Source: Solibacillus daqui | Lineage (GTDB): Bacteria; Bacillota; Bacilli; Bacillales_A; Planococcaceae | Direction of reading: 5' to 3' | Assembly (NCBI RefSeq): GCF_028747805.1 | Contig: NZ_CP114887.1 | Coordinates: 2,039,501 to 2,103,500 of the forward strand | DNA length: 64,000 bases | In this document: positions 36,939 to 45,308 of the stretch, in pieces | Position numbering within the stretch: position 1 is the stretch's first letter | Layout: each line of letters opens with the position of its first letter | Program-made: the position numbers and the translations under genes | Notes under the pieces: model-generated | What the model was told of the DNA's origin: nothing | Seen by the model: only the letters and a program-made list of their open reading frames with translations | Database searches by the model: none

Positions 36939-37736
36939 TTATTTTAATTTACGTGTAAATTGTGGTTGACGCTTTTCAACAAATGCTCGAACGCCTTCAG
37001 CAAAATCTGTTTGAGATACAAATGGTGTAGAACCTTCCCATAAGGCTGGTGTTGAATCGATACATTCTTTCACGGAGCGTTTTACGGCTATTAATGATTC
37101 AGGAGACATGCCGGCAACCAGTTTACCCATACGAATAGCAAAGCGATTTAAATCCTTTTCTGCGACTAAATAGTTTAACATGCCGGCTTTATAGGCTTCT
37201 TCGGCTTTATACATACGGCCAGTAAAAACAAAATCCTTCGTTGCAGATGGGCCAATTAAATCCACAAGGCGTTTTGCAAATTTATTGTTTAATGTAATCC
37301 CTAATTTACCAACAGGAATCCCCATTTTTGCCTTATCTGAACCGATTCGGATATCACATGCGAGCGCTAATTCTAAGCCTGCGCCCATTGCGGGACCATT
37401 TATTACACCAATAACAGGAAGCGGTAAGTTTTCAATAGTTGAAATCGTACGTTCCATATGAATAAATGCTTCCTCGGCTTTTTCTAAAGAGATAGAATTG
37501 AATTCTTTAATATCTGACCCTGCTGTGAAGTTCTCACCTGAGCCACGCAATAATAACACTTTGTTTTTTGGATTTTCTAATGTGCGTAGTGCAATTTTTG
37601 CGAGCTGATCCCACATATTTGCTGTTAATGCATTTTTTAATTGTGGACGGTGAATTGTAATAATCGCAAGGCCCGCTGTTTCCTGATAAATAATCTTTGC
37701 TTCTTCTGATTCTAGTCTTGTCGTTCGTACTTGCAT
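36939..37736 (-). CDS. Enoyl-CoA hydratase/isomerase family protein
   Basis: A 265-aa crotonase-fold enzyme acting on acyl-CoA. The HRPQLKNALTANMWDQL N-terminus, the oxyanion-hole motif GSGENFTAGSDIKEF, and GVINGPAMGAGLELALACDIRIGSDKAKMGIPVGKLGI are clear. The first catalytic Glu of classical hydratases appears as GAGLELAL; the second (usually E164-like) reads as Gly-Ile-Thr, so activity may be isomerase- or hydrolase-like rather than hydration. No fatty-acid genes adjacent. Start ATG behind AGGGGGAAAAACT. Confidence 0.88.
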   Translation of the reverse strand: MQVRTTRLESEEAKIIYQETAGLAIITIHRPQLKNALTANMWDQLAKIALRTLENPKNKVLLLRGSGENFTAGSDIKEFNSISLEKAEEAFIHMERTISTIENLPLPVIGVINGPAMGAGLELALACDIRIGSDKAKMGIPVGKLGITLNNKFAKRLVDLIGPSATKDFVFTGRMYKAEEAYKAGMLNYLVAEKDLNRFAIRMGKLVAGMSPESLIAVKRSVKECIDSTPALWEGSTPFVSQTDFAEGVRAFVEKRQPQFTRKLK

Positions 37737-37776
37737 AGTTTTTCCCCCTAAACTTTCCTTTTATCCTACATTAAGG

Positions 37777-37915
37777 GACAGTAAGACGCCCATTTCAAGC
37801 TGGTAAGTGTAATGAACTAGCTAAGTGGGTGATTCAATGTCCCTAAAAGCCCGATTGGTGAAAGCTTATGCTCGAGGAGTATGAGGAAAATCCTCACCGA
37901 GCAAAGATTCACTTT
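37777..37915 (+). other. Structured non-coding stretch of unknown role
   Basis: Two nested foldable blocks. First GGGACA...TGTCCC (37777-37845) encloses CCCA/TGGG and AGCT/AGCT stems. Second GCTCG (37872-37876) pairs with CGAGC (37900-37904) and GAGGA with TCCTC inside. No ORF spans it. It lies 5' to the degenerate recombinase gene. It matches no riboswitch class or stable RNA that I know; it could be a leader RNA or relic. Confidence 0.4.
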
Positions 37916-37983
37916 ATCGCTCATTATAGACTAATTCAACAGTAGGAGACACGCAATTTAGAATTTTCAAGTAAAAAAGTGTA

Positions 37984-38040
37984 ATGTTTAGCATTTTTGT
38001 TTAATCTTTTTTCTAACAATAGTGCTAAACATGCTACAAT
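37984..38040 (+). promoter_or_regulatory. Inverted repeat over the promoter of the recombinase-like gene
   Basis: ATGTTTAGCA (37984-37993) and TGCTAAACAT (38023-38032) are perfect 10-bp inverted copies, 29 bp apart. A -10-like TACAAT (38035-38040) follows the right arm. The layout suggests an operator. Confidence 0.55.
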
Positions 38041-38062
38041 AAAAGCAAAGGAGTGAAGAAAC

Positions 38063-38932
38063 ATGCTGGATTTCACACCGAATGTTAAAGCGTTTGAAGC
38101 CTATTTAAAATCGTTGAATAAATCCTTTCATACAGTGAAACAATATACAATTGATTCCAATCAATTTTCAATTATCACCAGAAATAGCGAGGATATAAAT
38201 GAAGCATTACAACGCTATACAATAGAAATCCAAACATTGTATCCATCTAAGAACTCCGTGAACCGCAAATTTGCAGCGATTCGCCAATTTTTATTATTTT
38301 TGCATTCACGGGGTGTCATTCCACTCTACAATGAACAATATTTGCAAAAGCTAACAAAAGAACAGACACCGCTTGTTGTATTGCCAATAAAGCAGTTGCA
38401 ACAGGCATTAAGCTTTTGGCCGCATCAATATGATATTGCACTAACTGAAGAACATGCCTGGCTTGCATTACGGAACACAGCAATTGTCTATATAATTGCT
38501 GAACTCGCTCTGAAACCGGCCGAGCTTGTACGCATGCAATGGAGACATATAGACGACACCACAAATGAATTAACAGTAATAGCGTCAAAATCGTTCCGCA
38601 TTTTGCCTATTACAAAAGAACTTTCTGCACTGTTGCTGCGTTATCAACAGCATACAACCACATTTATGCCGCTAACTGAGTATTCACCGTATGTTTGGCT
38701 TGGTGTTGGTAATAAGCTAGGGGAACCGATTAGTGTAAAAACAATAGAGCGGATATACAAAGCGATGTCCGAACAACTTGGTTTTAAAGTAACCGCTACA
38801 AATATGCGTTATCATGCAATTCAAAAAGAATTGAAAAATTCTGAGGATCTGGATCTATACAAACAATTTGGCTATGCTCGGAAGTGGGTATTAGATGAAC
38901 GCGGTCAAAGATTTAATCAAAAGGAAAAATAA
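38063..38932 (+). CDS. Tyrosine-recombinase-like protein lacking catalytic residues
   Basis: A 289-aa protein with the two-domain plan of tyrosine recombinases: a SAM-like N-terminal core-binding part (KAFEAYLKSLNKSFHTVKQYTIDSNQF...SVNRKFAAIRQFLLFL) and a C-terminal catalytic-like part. The residues needed for catalysis are changed: the first Arg reads Lys (ALKPAELVRM), HxxR reads NMRYH, the LGH His reads Tyr (FGYARK), and no clear nucleophile Tyr is near the end. It probably binds DNA without cutting it. AAAGGAGTGAAGAAAC precedes the ATG. It heads a cluster with two small genes. Confidence 0.75.
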   Translation: MLDFTPNVKAFEAYLKSLNKSFHTVKQYTIDSNQFSIITRNSEDINEALQRYTIEIQTLYPSKNSVNRKFAAIRQFLLFLHSRGVIPLYNEQYLQKLTKEQTPLVVLPIKQLQQALSFWPHQYDIALTEEHAWLALRNTAIVYIIAELALKPAELVRMQWRHIDDTTNELTVIASKSFRILPITKELSALLLRYQQHTTTFMPLTEYSPYVWLGVGNKLGEPISVKTIERIYKAMSEQLGFKVTATNMRYHAIQKELKNSEDLDLYKQFGYARKWVLDERGQRFNQKEK

Positions 38933-38973
38933 TTATGCTACAATTGAATAAAATACCTAAAGGGGAGCAGAAA

Positions 38974-39375
38974 ATGGCGATTTCAATGATGGAAGCATAC
39001 GGGATTGAACTTTTAAAAGCGAATGGCATTTCGTTTGAACAATTAAGCGAGCAATTTAAGCAAAATCAGGGTGCATTTAATATTGATGAAAACTTTGACT
39101 TTACAGTACTCAAATCACTTTATGACACGGATTTTGACACATTCAAACAAGCATACACGGATATTTATACAGTAAAATTTATGACAATCAACGGCTTGCG
39201 TAATATTATGCGTATGCGCTTTAATATCCCGATTGAGCAATATGAAACATTAGAAACGGGCAACGGATTAAGAAATGTGCCCGCATCAGAAAGTATAGAA
39301 CAGCAAATTCGAACAATCGTTTCTTCAAATTGGAACGTGGAGCGTAACGGTAAAACGTTAACGTTATTCGTATAA
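38974..39375 (+). CDS. Hypothetical 133-aa protein in the recombinase-like operon
   Basis: A soluble acidic protein, largely helical (SMMEAYGIELLKANGISFEQLSEQFKQNQ; FDTFKQAYTDIYTVKFMTINGLRNIMRMRFNI), ending in short strands (IRTIVSSNWNVERNGKTLTLFV). The ATG at 38974 has AAAGGGGAGCAGAAA; a start at 38935 lacks a ribosome site. It follows the recombinase-like gene by 42 bp and its stop touches the next ATG (TAAATG). No family recognised. Confidence 0.65.
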   Translation: MAISMMEAYGIELLKANGISFEQLSEQFKQNQGAFNIDENFDFTVLKSLYDTDFDTFKQAYTDIYTVKFMTINGLRNIMRMRFNIPIEQYETLETGNGLRNVPASESIEQQIRTIVSSNWNVERNGKTLTLFV

Positions 39376-39510
39376 ATGGAAGTAATTATTCTATTAATTT
39401 TGTTGTTTATTTTCATTCCGCTTATTTTTAAAATTGTTAGTAAAGTATTAAAATTTACACTGATTATCATCGTGTTATATATTTTATATATAATGTTTAT
39501 AGGACAATAA
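39376..39510 (+). CDS. 44-aa small membrane protein
   Basis: MEVIILLILLFIFIPLIFKI, then VSKVLKF, then a second hydrophobic helix ending GQ: two TM segments separated by a short basic loop. The ATG directly follows the stop of the 133-aa gene, so translation is coupled. A strong terminator follows within 3 bp. Not recognised; it may tether the operon's products or act as a small effector. Confidence 0.6.
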   Translation: MEVIILLILLFIFIPLIFKIVSKVLKFTLIIIVLYILYIMFIGQ

Positions 39511-39512
39511 TG

Positions 39513-39546
39513 AAAGCAGCTTCGTTTTAAAACGAGGCTGCTTTTT
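39513..39546. terminator. Terminator of the recombinase-like operon
   Basis: AAAGCAGC-TTCGTTTT / AAAACGA-GGCTGCTTT, then TT. Symmetric, so it may work for both strands. Confidence 0.85.
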
Positions 39547-39721
39547 GTCTTAGTGCACGGTGTTTGCTTCCGGTATCGCTTGTTAATCGATTATGAATTT
39601 GTTTACCAACTAATAGGTTAGAACTCGTAAGACCAATAATGGGTAAAATAATTGTAACCCCCAAAAATTTAGAACGACCACCTATCAACAAATTGGATAC
39701 TTTAATGACTTTCCGCCGACT
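39527..39721 (-). pseudogene. Possible remnant of a small membrane protein gene
   Basis: The minus strand reads VIKVSNLLIGGRSKFLGVTI, ILPIIGLTSSNLLVGKQIHN, RLTSDTGSKHRALRQKAASF, then TAA inside the terminator. A hydrophobic helix and a basic tail are protein-like. No ATG or ribosome site is seen; upstream frames are broken. Family unknown. The rest of 39550-39930 shows nothing else recognisable. Confidence 0.3.
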
Positions 39722-39932
39722 TCAAAGCATTATCCACCTCAAAATACCCCAATAATTGCAAAAAGAACGCTCTCATCCACTATCCGCAGAATCGACTTGA
39801 AACGAATCGAGATGTATAACTACCCACAAACAGTTATTTCACTTCGTCTGAATGCGAAATCGCAAACATAGAACAAACGTTCTTAAAAGCACCTATTTCA
39901 CATTGAAATTAGCTGAAAATGGCCCATTTTAT

Positions 39933-39970
39933 AAAAAAGGTTCCCAAATTTATATTTGGGAACCTTTTTT
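39933..39970. terminator. Perfect palindromic hairpin before the recombinase promoter
   Basis: AAAAAAGGTTCCCAAAT / ATTTGGGAACCTTTTTT (17 bp). Immediately followed by a -10-like TATAAT at 39975-39980. It may be a bidirectional terminator or a regulatory palindrome of the recombinase gene. Confidence 0.7.
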
Positions 39971-40007
39971 ATGCTATAATTGATCTTAGAAAGGGAGATT
40001 TGCGTCT

Positions 40008-40952
40008 ATGAAACTGCCAAAGTATTTACGAGACTTTTTAATTTACTTGACGACGATTACGGGGAAATCTCCTCGCACTCGAAAAGAATATGAATATGAT
40101 TTAATATTATTTTTCCGTTTTATCAAGGCAATGGAACAAGACCTTGATATTAAAACTATACATACGATTGATATATCTGATATTACGATTGATAGCATAA
40201 AGGATGTAACTCTAGAGGATTTATATTTATTTATGGAATATTGTGAAATGCAGCGCGGAAATTCGGCAGCATCACGCGCTCGCAAGGTAGCAACGTTAAA
40301 GGCATTTTTCAAATATTTAAAAGGGAAACGTCGACTGATTGAGGATAATCCTGCCGAGCATTTAGAAACGCCAAAAATCGGGAAACGCCAGCCAGTATAT
40401 TTAAATTTCCAAGAAGCACAACAATTTATTGAGGCTGTTGAATTTCAGCATTATAACTCACGTGATTATTGTATGATGATATTCTTTTTGAATTTAGGAA
40501 TTCGTGTTTCTGAGCTTTGTTCATTGAATATGGATTCGATAAACGATCGCATGCTAACGGTTATTGGAAAAGGGGATAAAGAGCGCAAAGTCTATTTGAA
40601 CGATGCTTGTTTGGCTGCGCTTGAAAATTATATGCAGGAGCGTAAAGTCTATAAAGGGGAAGGATCACAGCCATTATTTGTTTCGCAAAAAGGAACCCGT
40701 TTTGCTCGTCAAACAATCGCAAAAATTGTTAAGAAAATCAATCGAAACAGTATTACACCAAAGGATAAATTAACACCACATAAACTAAGACATACCTCGG
40801 CAACGATGATGTACAAGGCTGGTGCGGATATCCGAAGCTTACAAGCAATTTTAGGTCACTCCAGTGTAGCAACGACCCAAATTTATACGCATATTGAAGA
40901 TGAACAAATTCAAGAAGTATTAAAGAACAATCCGTTTAATAGTTTTAAATAA
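40008..40952 (+). CDS. Tyrosine recombinase, XerC/XerD type
   Basis: A 314-aa site-specific recombinase. N-terminal core-binding domain (LPKYLRDFLIYLTTITGKSPRTRKEYEYDL...AASRARKVATLKAFFKYL). All catalytic residues are present: Arg in LGIRVSEL, Lys in GKGDKERKV, HxxR in HKLRHTSAT, His in LGHSSVATTQ and Tyr in IYTHIEDEQ. The stop codon overlaps a dif-like motif at 40949-40969. It could be a second chromosomal Xer protein or the integrase of an element; the adjacent motif favours a link to Xer-type sites. RBS AAAGGGAGATTTGCGTCT. Confidence 0.88.
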   Translation: MKLPKYLRDFLIYLTTITGKSPRTRKEYEYDLILFFRFIKAMEQDLDIKTIHTIDISDITIDSIKDVTLEDLYLFMEYCEMQRGNSAASRARKVATLKAFFKYLKGKRRLIEDNPAEHLETPKIGKRQPVYLNFQEAQQFIEAVEFQHYNSRDYCMMIFFLNLGIRVSELCSLNMDSINDRMLTVIGKGDKERKVYLNDACLAALENYMQERKVYKGEGSQPLFVSQKGTRFARQTIAKIVKKINRNSITPKDKLTPHKLRHTSATMMYKAGADIRSLQAILGHSSVATTQIYTHIEDEQIQEVLKNNPFNSFK

Positions 40953-40969
40953 TAAGATTATGTAAACTT
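40949..40969 (+). repeat. dif-like motif, copy 3, overlapping the recombinase stop codon
   Basis: A 21-bp exact match (inverted) to 19625-19649 and 23070-23094, containing the XerD-arm-like TTATGTAAACT. It begins one base before the TAA stop of the tyrosine recombinase. Confidence 0.7.
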
Positions 40970-41029
40970 GTTACGCATTTTGAGCTATCATGACTCTAAA
41001 TGCGTTTTTTATTTTTTTCAGAAAATTTA

Positions 41030-41089
41030 TTGACACTGTACTACAACTGTTATATATTTAATTTACAAAATAAAATCTGTTATAGTACA
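41030..41089 (+). promoter_or_regulatory. Strong promoter with repeat elements for the micro-ORF pair
   Basis: TTGACA (41030-41035), 17-bp spacer, TATATT (41053-41058). TGTACTA (41037-41043) and TAGTACA (41083-41089) are inverted; CTGTTATA occurs twice in direct order (41047-41054, 41077-41084), 30 bp apart. These suggest a repressor or activator site. Confidence 0.65.
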
Positions 41090-41108
41090 AATGAGGAGAT
41101 GACGAACA

Positions 41109-41270
41109 ATGACAATGTTCCAACAAGGATATAAAGTATATGTAAAAAAATGCGAGCAGTTCGGATTAGAGCCAGTTAATTTCCGATATTATGTAATGCA
41201 ATTATCATCAGAGCAGCTTCAAGAGTATAATACTTATGCATCAGAAATGGAGATGAAAAACGAATGTTAG
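41109..41270 (+). CDS. 53-aa micro-protein, first of a paralogous pair
   Basis: Encodes MTMFQQGYKVYVKKCEQFGL, EPVNFRYYVMQLSSEQLQEY, NTYASEMEMKNEC. It shares with the next ORF the framework G-[YF]-x2-Y-x3-C-E-x3-[LI]-E-P-[VI]-N-F-x-Y-[YF]-[VI]-x2-L-S-x2-Q-L-x2-Y-N. Helical, soluble, probably DNA- or protein-binding. GAGGAGATGACGAACA precedes the ATG. It overlaps the next start by 7 bp. Family not recognised. Confidence 0.75.
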   Translation: MTMFQQGYKVYVKKCEQFGLEPVNFRYYVMQLSSEQLQEYNTYASEMEMKNEC

Positions 41271-41434
41271 ATTACCGAGGTGGCTTCGAATATTATAAAG
41301 AAGCTTGCGAACGACATGATATAGAACCTATTAATTTTCATTATTTTATTATAAATTTATCCCAAAATCAGTTAATCGCCTATAATGATCGTGCATGTCA
41401 GAATAGGGGGCAAAATGAATTTGCAACTCCATAA
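41264..41434 (+). CDS. 56-aa micro-protein, second of the paralogous pair
   Basis: Encodes MLDYRGGFEYYKEACERHDI, EPINFHYFIINLSQNQLIAY, NDRACQNRGQNEFATP. Clear paralogue of the upstream 53-aa product with the same spacing of conserved residues, most of the core positions similar. Its ATG lies inside the last codons of the first ORF, so they are translationally coupled. Terminator directly follows. Confidence 0.75.
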   Translation: MLDYRGGFEYYKEACERHDIEPINFHYFIINLSQNQLIAYNDRACQNRGQNEFATP

Positions 41435-41442
41435 TTTCAGAT

Positions 41443-41482
41443 AAATCATTTTACCTATTAGAAGTGTAAAATGATTTTTTTG
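41443..41482 (+). terminator. Terminator of the micro-ORF pair
   Basis: AAATCATTTTAC / GTAAAATGATTT stem with T7. Confidence 0.9.
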
Positions 41483-41623
41483 TTTTTATAGGAGTATGTA
41501 TATTTTAATTAGAATAAAAACACTTTACTTATAAATGATAAATTAGTAATATGTAAAAGTGATAAAATTTACCTAAATAAGGAAAAAAATCAATAATTAC
41601 TATTAAAAAAGAAGGTGGAACAA

Positions 41624-43147
41624 TTGAATTCCAAACGTAACAACTCGAAGACAATGCTAATTCTCACAACATTTGTTGTCTTATTATCAATCTTTACCCA
41701 TCTATTACATCGTCAATTTCAATTTTTAGATGGCTATTTATTGCTGCAAGGCATTACAAATGTTGTTGGTGGTCTGTATGTTATGATGAATGTACTATTT
41801 GTTATTCCGGTAGTTTTATTGGTACTCACTTTTTGGCTATACAGAAAACAGCACGATGCTCAGCAATTATTCATGGCACTAACGTTAACATTTAGTAGTA
41901 TTTCGATCATTGCTGGTGGTGACGGCTTAACAGAATATCATTTCTCCATTTTTATGGTTGTAGCGATGATCGCTAGTTTCCAACAAGTAAAGTACATTAT
42001 TATTAGTACGGCTATTTTTACAGTACATCATTTAACAGGCTATTTTTTCTTTCCACAGCTATTATGTGGAACCGAGGATTATAGCTTTGCATTACTCATG
42101 ATTCATGCGATTTTCTTAGTGATGACGGCTGTTTCTACAAGCATAGTCATTTTATCAACTCGCAAAGTGGAAACACGATTAGCAGTAGATAATGAAATAG
42201 CAGAGCAGCAATTGCAACAATTATTACGTCTAATTAATGAAGAAAGTAATCATTTACACGAGTTATCGGCACAAATTGCAATCGACTCTTCTGCATCTTT
42301 TGATTCAAGTCAGAATATTACCAATGCATTATCAAAGTTCCAGCAAAATGCAGAAAATGAAGCGAATTCATTAAACGAAAGTGTACGCAAAAACGAGGAA
42401 AGTATCCAGCAATTAGCAGGTATTCATGAACGTACTGAAAATGTTACGCAAAATGCGAAACATAGCCTAGAACGTGCAGCTCTTGGTAAAGAGAAAGTAA
42501 ATGCCGTAACTAACCAAATGCTTGTCATTACTGAAACGGTTGCGTCGATTAAGCATCTAATCGAAATATTAGAATCACAATCGAAAGATATTTCAAACTC
42601 TTTAATGGTCGTTCATAACATTTCTGAACAAACAAAGCTACTGGCACTCAATGCATCTATTGAAGCTGCACGTGCGGGGGATGCAGGAAAAGGCTTTTCT
42701 GTAGTTGCAAGTGAAATTCGAAATTTAGCATCTAGTACACAAGAATCTGTAGTAAAAATGGATAGTGTACTTGAAGGGATTCAACTTCAAATCGGAAATG
42801 TTGCACAAAAGATGCAAATCGGTATGGAAGAAATTTATAAGGGTGATCAGTTTATTCGTGAAAGTGAGCATGCTTTTGAAACAATCTTGGAGATGATTTC
42901 AACATTAGAACAAGATATCGACCATATTTCAAATGCTTCAAAAGATGTCGTTAACCAGACGCAGTTATCGAGTTCGTTATTCAATGAAATCGCTCATATG
43001 AACGGGCAATCACTTCAAACCGTTAGTATCATTACTGATTCTGCCCGTCAGCAACAAACGGCATCCCAAAGTTTAGGACAAGTAATCACCCAATTAAACG
43101 CTGTAACCACTAAGTTAAAAGCTTTAACAGATCAAATGCATTCCTAA
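41624..43147 (+). CDS. Methyl-accepting chemotaxis protein with six-TM sensory region
   Basis: A 507-aa chemoreceptor. Residues about 10-180 form five or six TM segments ([41 protein letters not shown]; ...[23 protein letters not shown]) rather than the usual two-TM periplasmic sensor. The cytoplasmic coiled coil has the hairpin tip [38 protein letters not shown]. No HAMP domain is evident. TTG start at 41624 lies behind AAGGTGGAACAA; the GTG at 41615 is part of the ribosome site. Senses an unknown membrane or intracellular signal. Confidence 0.88.
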   Translation: MNSKRNNSKTMLILTTFVVLLSIFTHLLHRQFQFLDGYLLLQGITNVVGGLYVMMNVLFVIPVVLLVLTFWLYRKQHDAQQLFMALTLTFSSISIIAGGDGLTEYHFSIFMVVAMIASFQQVKYIIISTAIFTVHHLTGYFFFPQLLCGTEDYSFALLMIHAIFLVMTAVSTSIVILSTRKVETRLAVDNEIAEQQLQQLLRLINEESNHLHELSAQIAIDSSASFDSSQNITNALSKFQQNAENEANSLNESVRKNEESIQQLAGIHERTENVTQNAKHSLERAALGKEKVNAVTNQMLVITETVASIKHLIEILESQSKDISNSLMVVHNISEQTKLLALNASIEAARAGDAGKGFSVVASEIRNLASSTQESVVKMDSVLEGIQLQIGNVAQKMQIGMEEIYKGDQFIRESEHAFETILEMISTLEQDIDHISNASKDVVNQTQLSSSLFNEIAHMNGQSLQTVSIITDSARQQQTASQSLGQVITQLNAVTTKLKALTDQMHS

Positions 43148-43221
43148 AGCCTAAAAGGTATATAAGTTGCTAGTAAATAATTACTACTTTTATCACAAAA
43201 TTTATTTCATATCCTTTAAAA

Positions 43222-43264
43222 CCATTTTAAAAGCCTCCCTTTTGAAATGGTTATTTCCTTTTTT
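43222..43264 (+). terminator. Terminator of the chemoreceptor gene
   Basis: AAACCATTT...GAAATGGTT stem, then a T-rich run. Confidence 0.7.
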
Positions 43265-43437
43265 TTAGGATATTTTAAGCCTATTAACATATGATGAAAT
43301 TGTGAATGTTTCATAGCAGCCTATGAAATATCGATACTATTTTGCAGAAAAAGTTGGCTAAAACAGGGAAACCAATTTATAATTTTTAGATAAGAACATT
43401 GTAATTTTTATAATCCTAATGGATTGGAGATGTTATC

Positions 43438-45144
43438 ATGACCAAAATGACAGATTCAAAAATTCTTGAATCAATGGAATTATCATACGAACAGCTTGTC
43501 GATTTGAAAGCTGCACTCGATAAAACTTCTATAGTAGCAGTAACAGATAAAAAAGGGCTAATTTTGCAAGTGAATGATCAATTTTGCGAGATTTCAAAAT
43601 ATAGTCGTGAAGAACTAATAGGCCAAGACCACCGTATTTTAAATTCAGGTTATCATCCGAAGTCATTTTTCAAAGAAATGTGGCGCGCGATTGGCAACGG
43701 TGAAACATGGCAAGCTGATGTTTGTAATCGTGCGAAAGATGGATCATTGTATTGGGTAAAAACAACAATTGTTCCGTTCATAGGTGCAAATGGTAAACCA
43801 GAGCGTTATATATCAATTCGAACTGATATTACAGCACAAAAGAATATAAAAAAAATTGCACATATCGCATATCATGATGATTTAACTGGTCTACCAAACC
43901 GTCGCAGTCTTTCAAAACGTATTGAAAACGAAATTTCAAACGGCTTACGTAATAAAAATCAATTTGCTGTATTTTTCTTTGACGTAAATCGTTTTAAAAA
44001 TATTAATGACAGTTTAGGACATAAAATTGGAGACTTATTTTTAATCGAACTAGCGAAGCGTTTAACTGATATTGATACGCAATCAAACTCGTTCTACCGT
44101 TTGAATGGCGACGAATTTGTATATATTTTAGAAGATGTAAAACTTGTAAACGAAATGGCAGAGAAAATTTTAGATGTCTTTAAAGCAAGCTTTGTCTTTG
44201 ACGAATATGAGTTTTACGCCAGCATCAGCTTAGGTGTTAGTGTTTATCCGGATCACGGGGAAAATGTATCGAAGTTATTAAAAACAGCAGATATTGCAAT
44301 GTACGCAGCGAAAGCGAAAAAAGGCAATAGCTATAGTGTATACAGAAAATTAATGCGCGGTTCAAATGATCAATTTTTAGTGTTAGAAACAAAGCTACAT
44401 AAAGCATTACGTGAAAACATTTTTGAGTTACGATTCCAGCCAACATATAACCTGCAATCAGGAAAAATTATTGGTACAGAATCGATCATTTATTGGCATG
44501 ACGAAGATTATGGTGAAATGAACCCGGTTGAATTTATGCCATTTGCATCTCAATGCGGCTTAATTATTGAAATTGATCAATACGTATTAAAAAATTCGAT
44601 TCAACATATGGTACAGCTAAAGCCGCATGTCGATGATGACTTCAAAATTACTGTGAATTTATCGACAGATTATTTAAAAGATGCGAACTTTATTGTTGAT
44701 TTAACAACTTATTTAGAAGAAGCTCAGCTTGATTCTAAGCATATTGAAATTGAAATCTCTGAGTTATGTTTACTAGATACGGATTTACAGTTATACGATA
44801 AAATCAATCAAATTCATGAATTGGGCGTTACAATTTCAATTGATGATTTCGGTATGGGTTACTCGTCACTAAGCTATTTACGTGAAGTGCCAATCAGTTT
44901 ATTAAAAATTGATCAATCATTTACTCATGAGCTAAACCTTGTACCTGCAAATGCCAAAATGGTAGCGGCGATTATTTCACTGGCAAGCGCACTCAACTTA
45001 CAAGTGGTAGCTACTAAAGTGGAAAATGGTGAAGACCTAGCCATTTTAAAAGAGTTAAACTGCGCTTTTGTTCAAGGGTTATATTTAAATGATTTGCTTC
45101 CTTTACAAGATCTCATCGCATTTATTAAAGAAAAGAATAATTAA
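43438..45144 (+). CDS. PAS-GGDEF-EAL protein with degenerate EAL site
   Basis: A 568-aa cytoplasmic c-di-GMP-type protein. PAS about 25-135 (TDKKGLILQVNDQFCEISKYSREELIGQ), GGDEF about 140-300 with NGDEF in place of GGDEF and DSLGHKIGD, EAL about 315-560. In the EAL domain the signature EAL reads ESI (GTESIIYW) and the EGVE segment reads TKVE, while DDFGMGYSSLSYL and LKIDQSF are kept. So phosphodiesterase activity is probably lost; cyclase activity is uncertain. Likely a c-di-GMP effector or a scaffold. GGATTGGAGATGTTATC precedes the ATG. Confidence 0.88.
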   Translation: MTKMTDSKILESMELSYEQLVDLKAALDKTSIVAVTDKKGLILQVNDQFCEISKYSREELIGQDHRILNSGYHPKSFFKEMWRAIGNGETWQADVCNRAKDGSLYWVKTTIVPFIGANGKPERYISIRTDITAQKNIKKIAHIAYHDDLTGLPNRRSLSKRIENEISNGLRNKNQFAVFFFDVNRFKNINDSLGHKIGDLFLIELAKRLTDIDTQSNSFYRLNGDEFVYILEDVKLVNEMAEKILDVFKASFVFDEYEFYASISLGVSVYPDHGENVSKLLKTADIAMYAAKAKKGNSYSVYRKLMRGSNDQFLVLETKLHKALRENIFELRFQPTYNLQSGKIIGTESIIYWHDEDYGEMNPVEFMPFASQCGLIIEIDQYVLKNSIQHMVQLKPHVDDDFKITVNLSTDYLKDANFIVDLTTYLEEAQLDSKHIEIEISELCLLDTDLQLYDKINQIHELGVTISIDDFGMGYSSLSYLREVPISLLKIDQSFTHELNLVPANAKMVAAIISLASALNLQVVATKVENGEDLAILKELNCAFVQGLYLNDLLPLQDLIAFIKEKNN

Positions 45145-45146
45145 AC

Positions 45147-45272
45147 GTTCAATTACGCCTCGGCGAAATTGCGTCCAGATTTTTTTCGTGCTTACTAAAA
45201 AAATCAGTGATATCTGCCAAAGGCTTTAACTTGCTTCATTCAGTAGGGGGTGGAACCTCGCTGAAGCAAGTT
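45147..45272 (+). repeat. Dispersed intergenic repeat, copy C (short form)
   Basis: TTCAATTACGCCTCGGCG, then AATTGCGTCCAGATTTTTT, AAAAAATCAGTGATATCTGC and a final hairpin AACTTGCTTCATTCAG / CTGAAGCAAGTT. It aligns end to end with the minus strand of copy A (11343-11538) but lacks the inner 85 bp with the GTCACA palindrome. The final hairpin has compensated changes relative to copy A (AACTGGATTCAGC becomes AACTTGCTTCA...), which suggests the stem is maintained. Confidence 0.8.
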
Positions 45273-45274
45273 AA

Positions 45275-45308
45275 AAGGAGTGTCCCGTGTTTTTGGGACA
45301 CTCCTTCT
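45275..45308. terminator. Hairpin/terminator between convergent genes
   Basis: AAGGAGTGTCCC / GGGACACTCCTT (45276-45303), with a T-rich tail on both strands. Similar to the stem opening copy B. Confidence 0.75.

Noticed and set aside
37872..37904. Hairpin resembling a group II intron domain V
   Set aside because: Length and A-bulge are roughly similar, but the AGC triad, 2-nt bulge and neighbouring intron domains or reverse transcriptase are missing.
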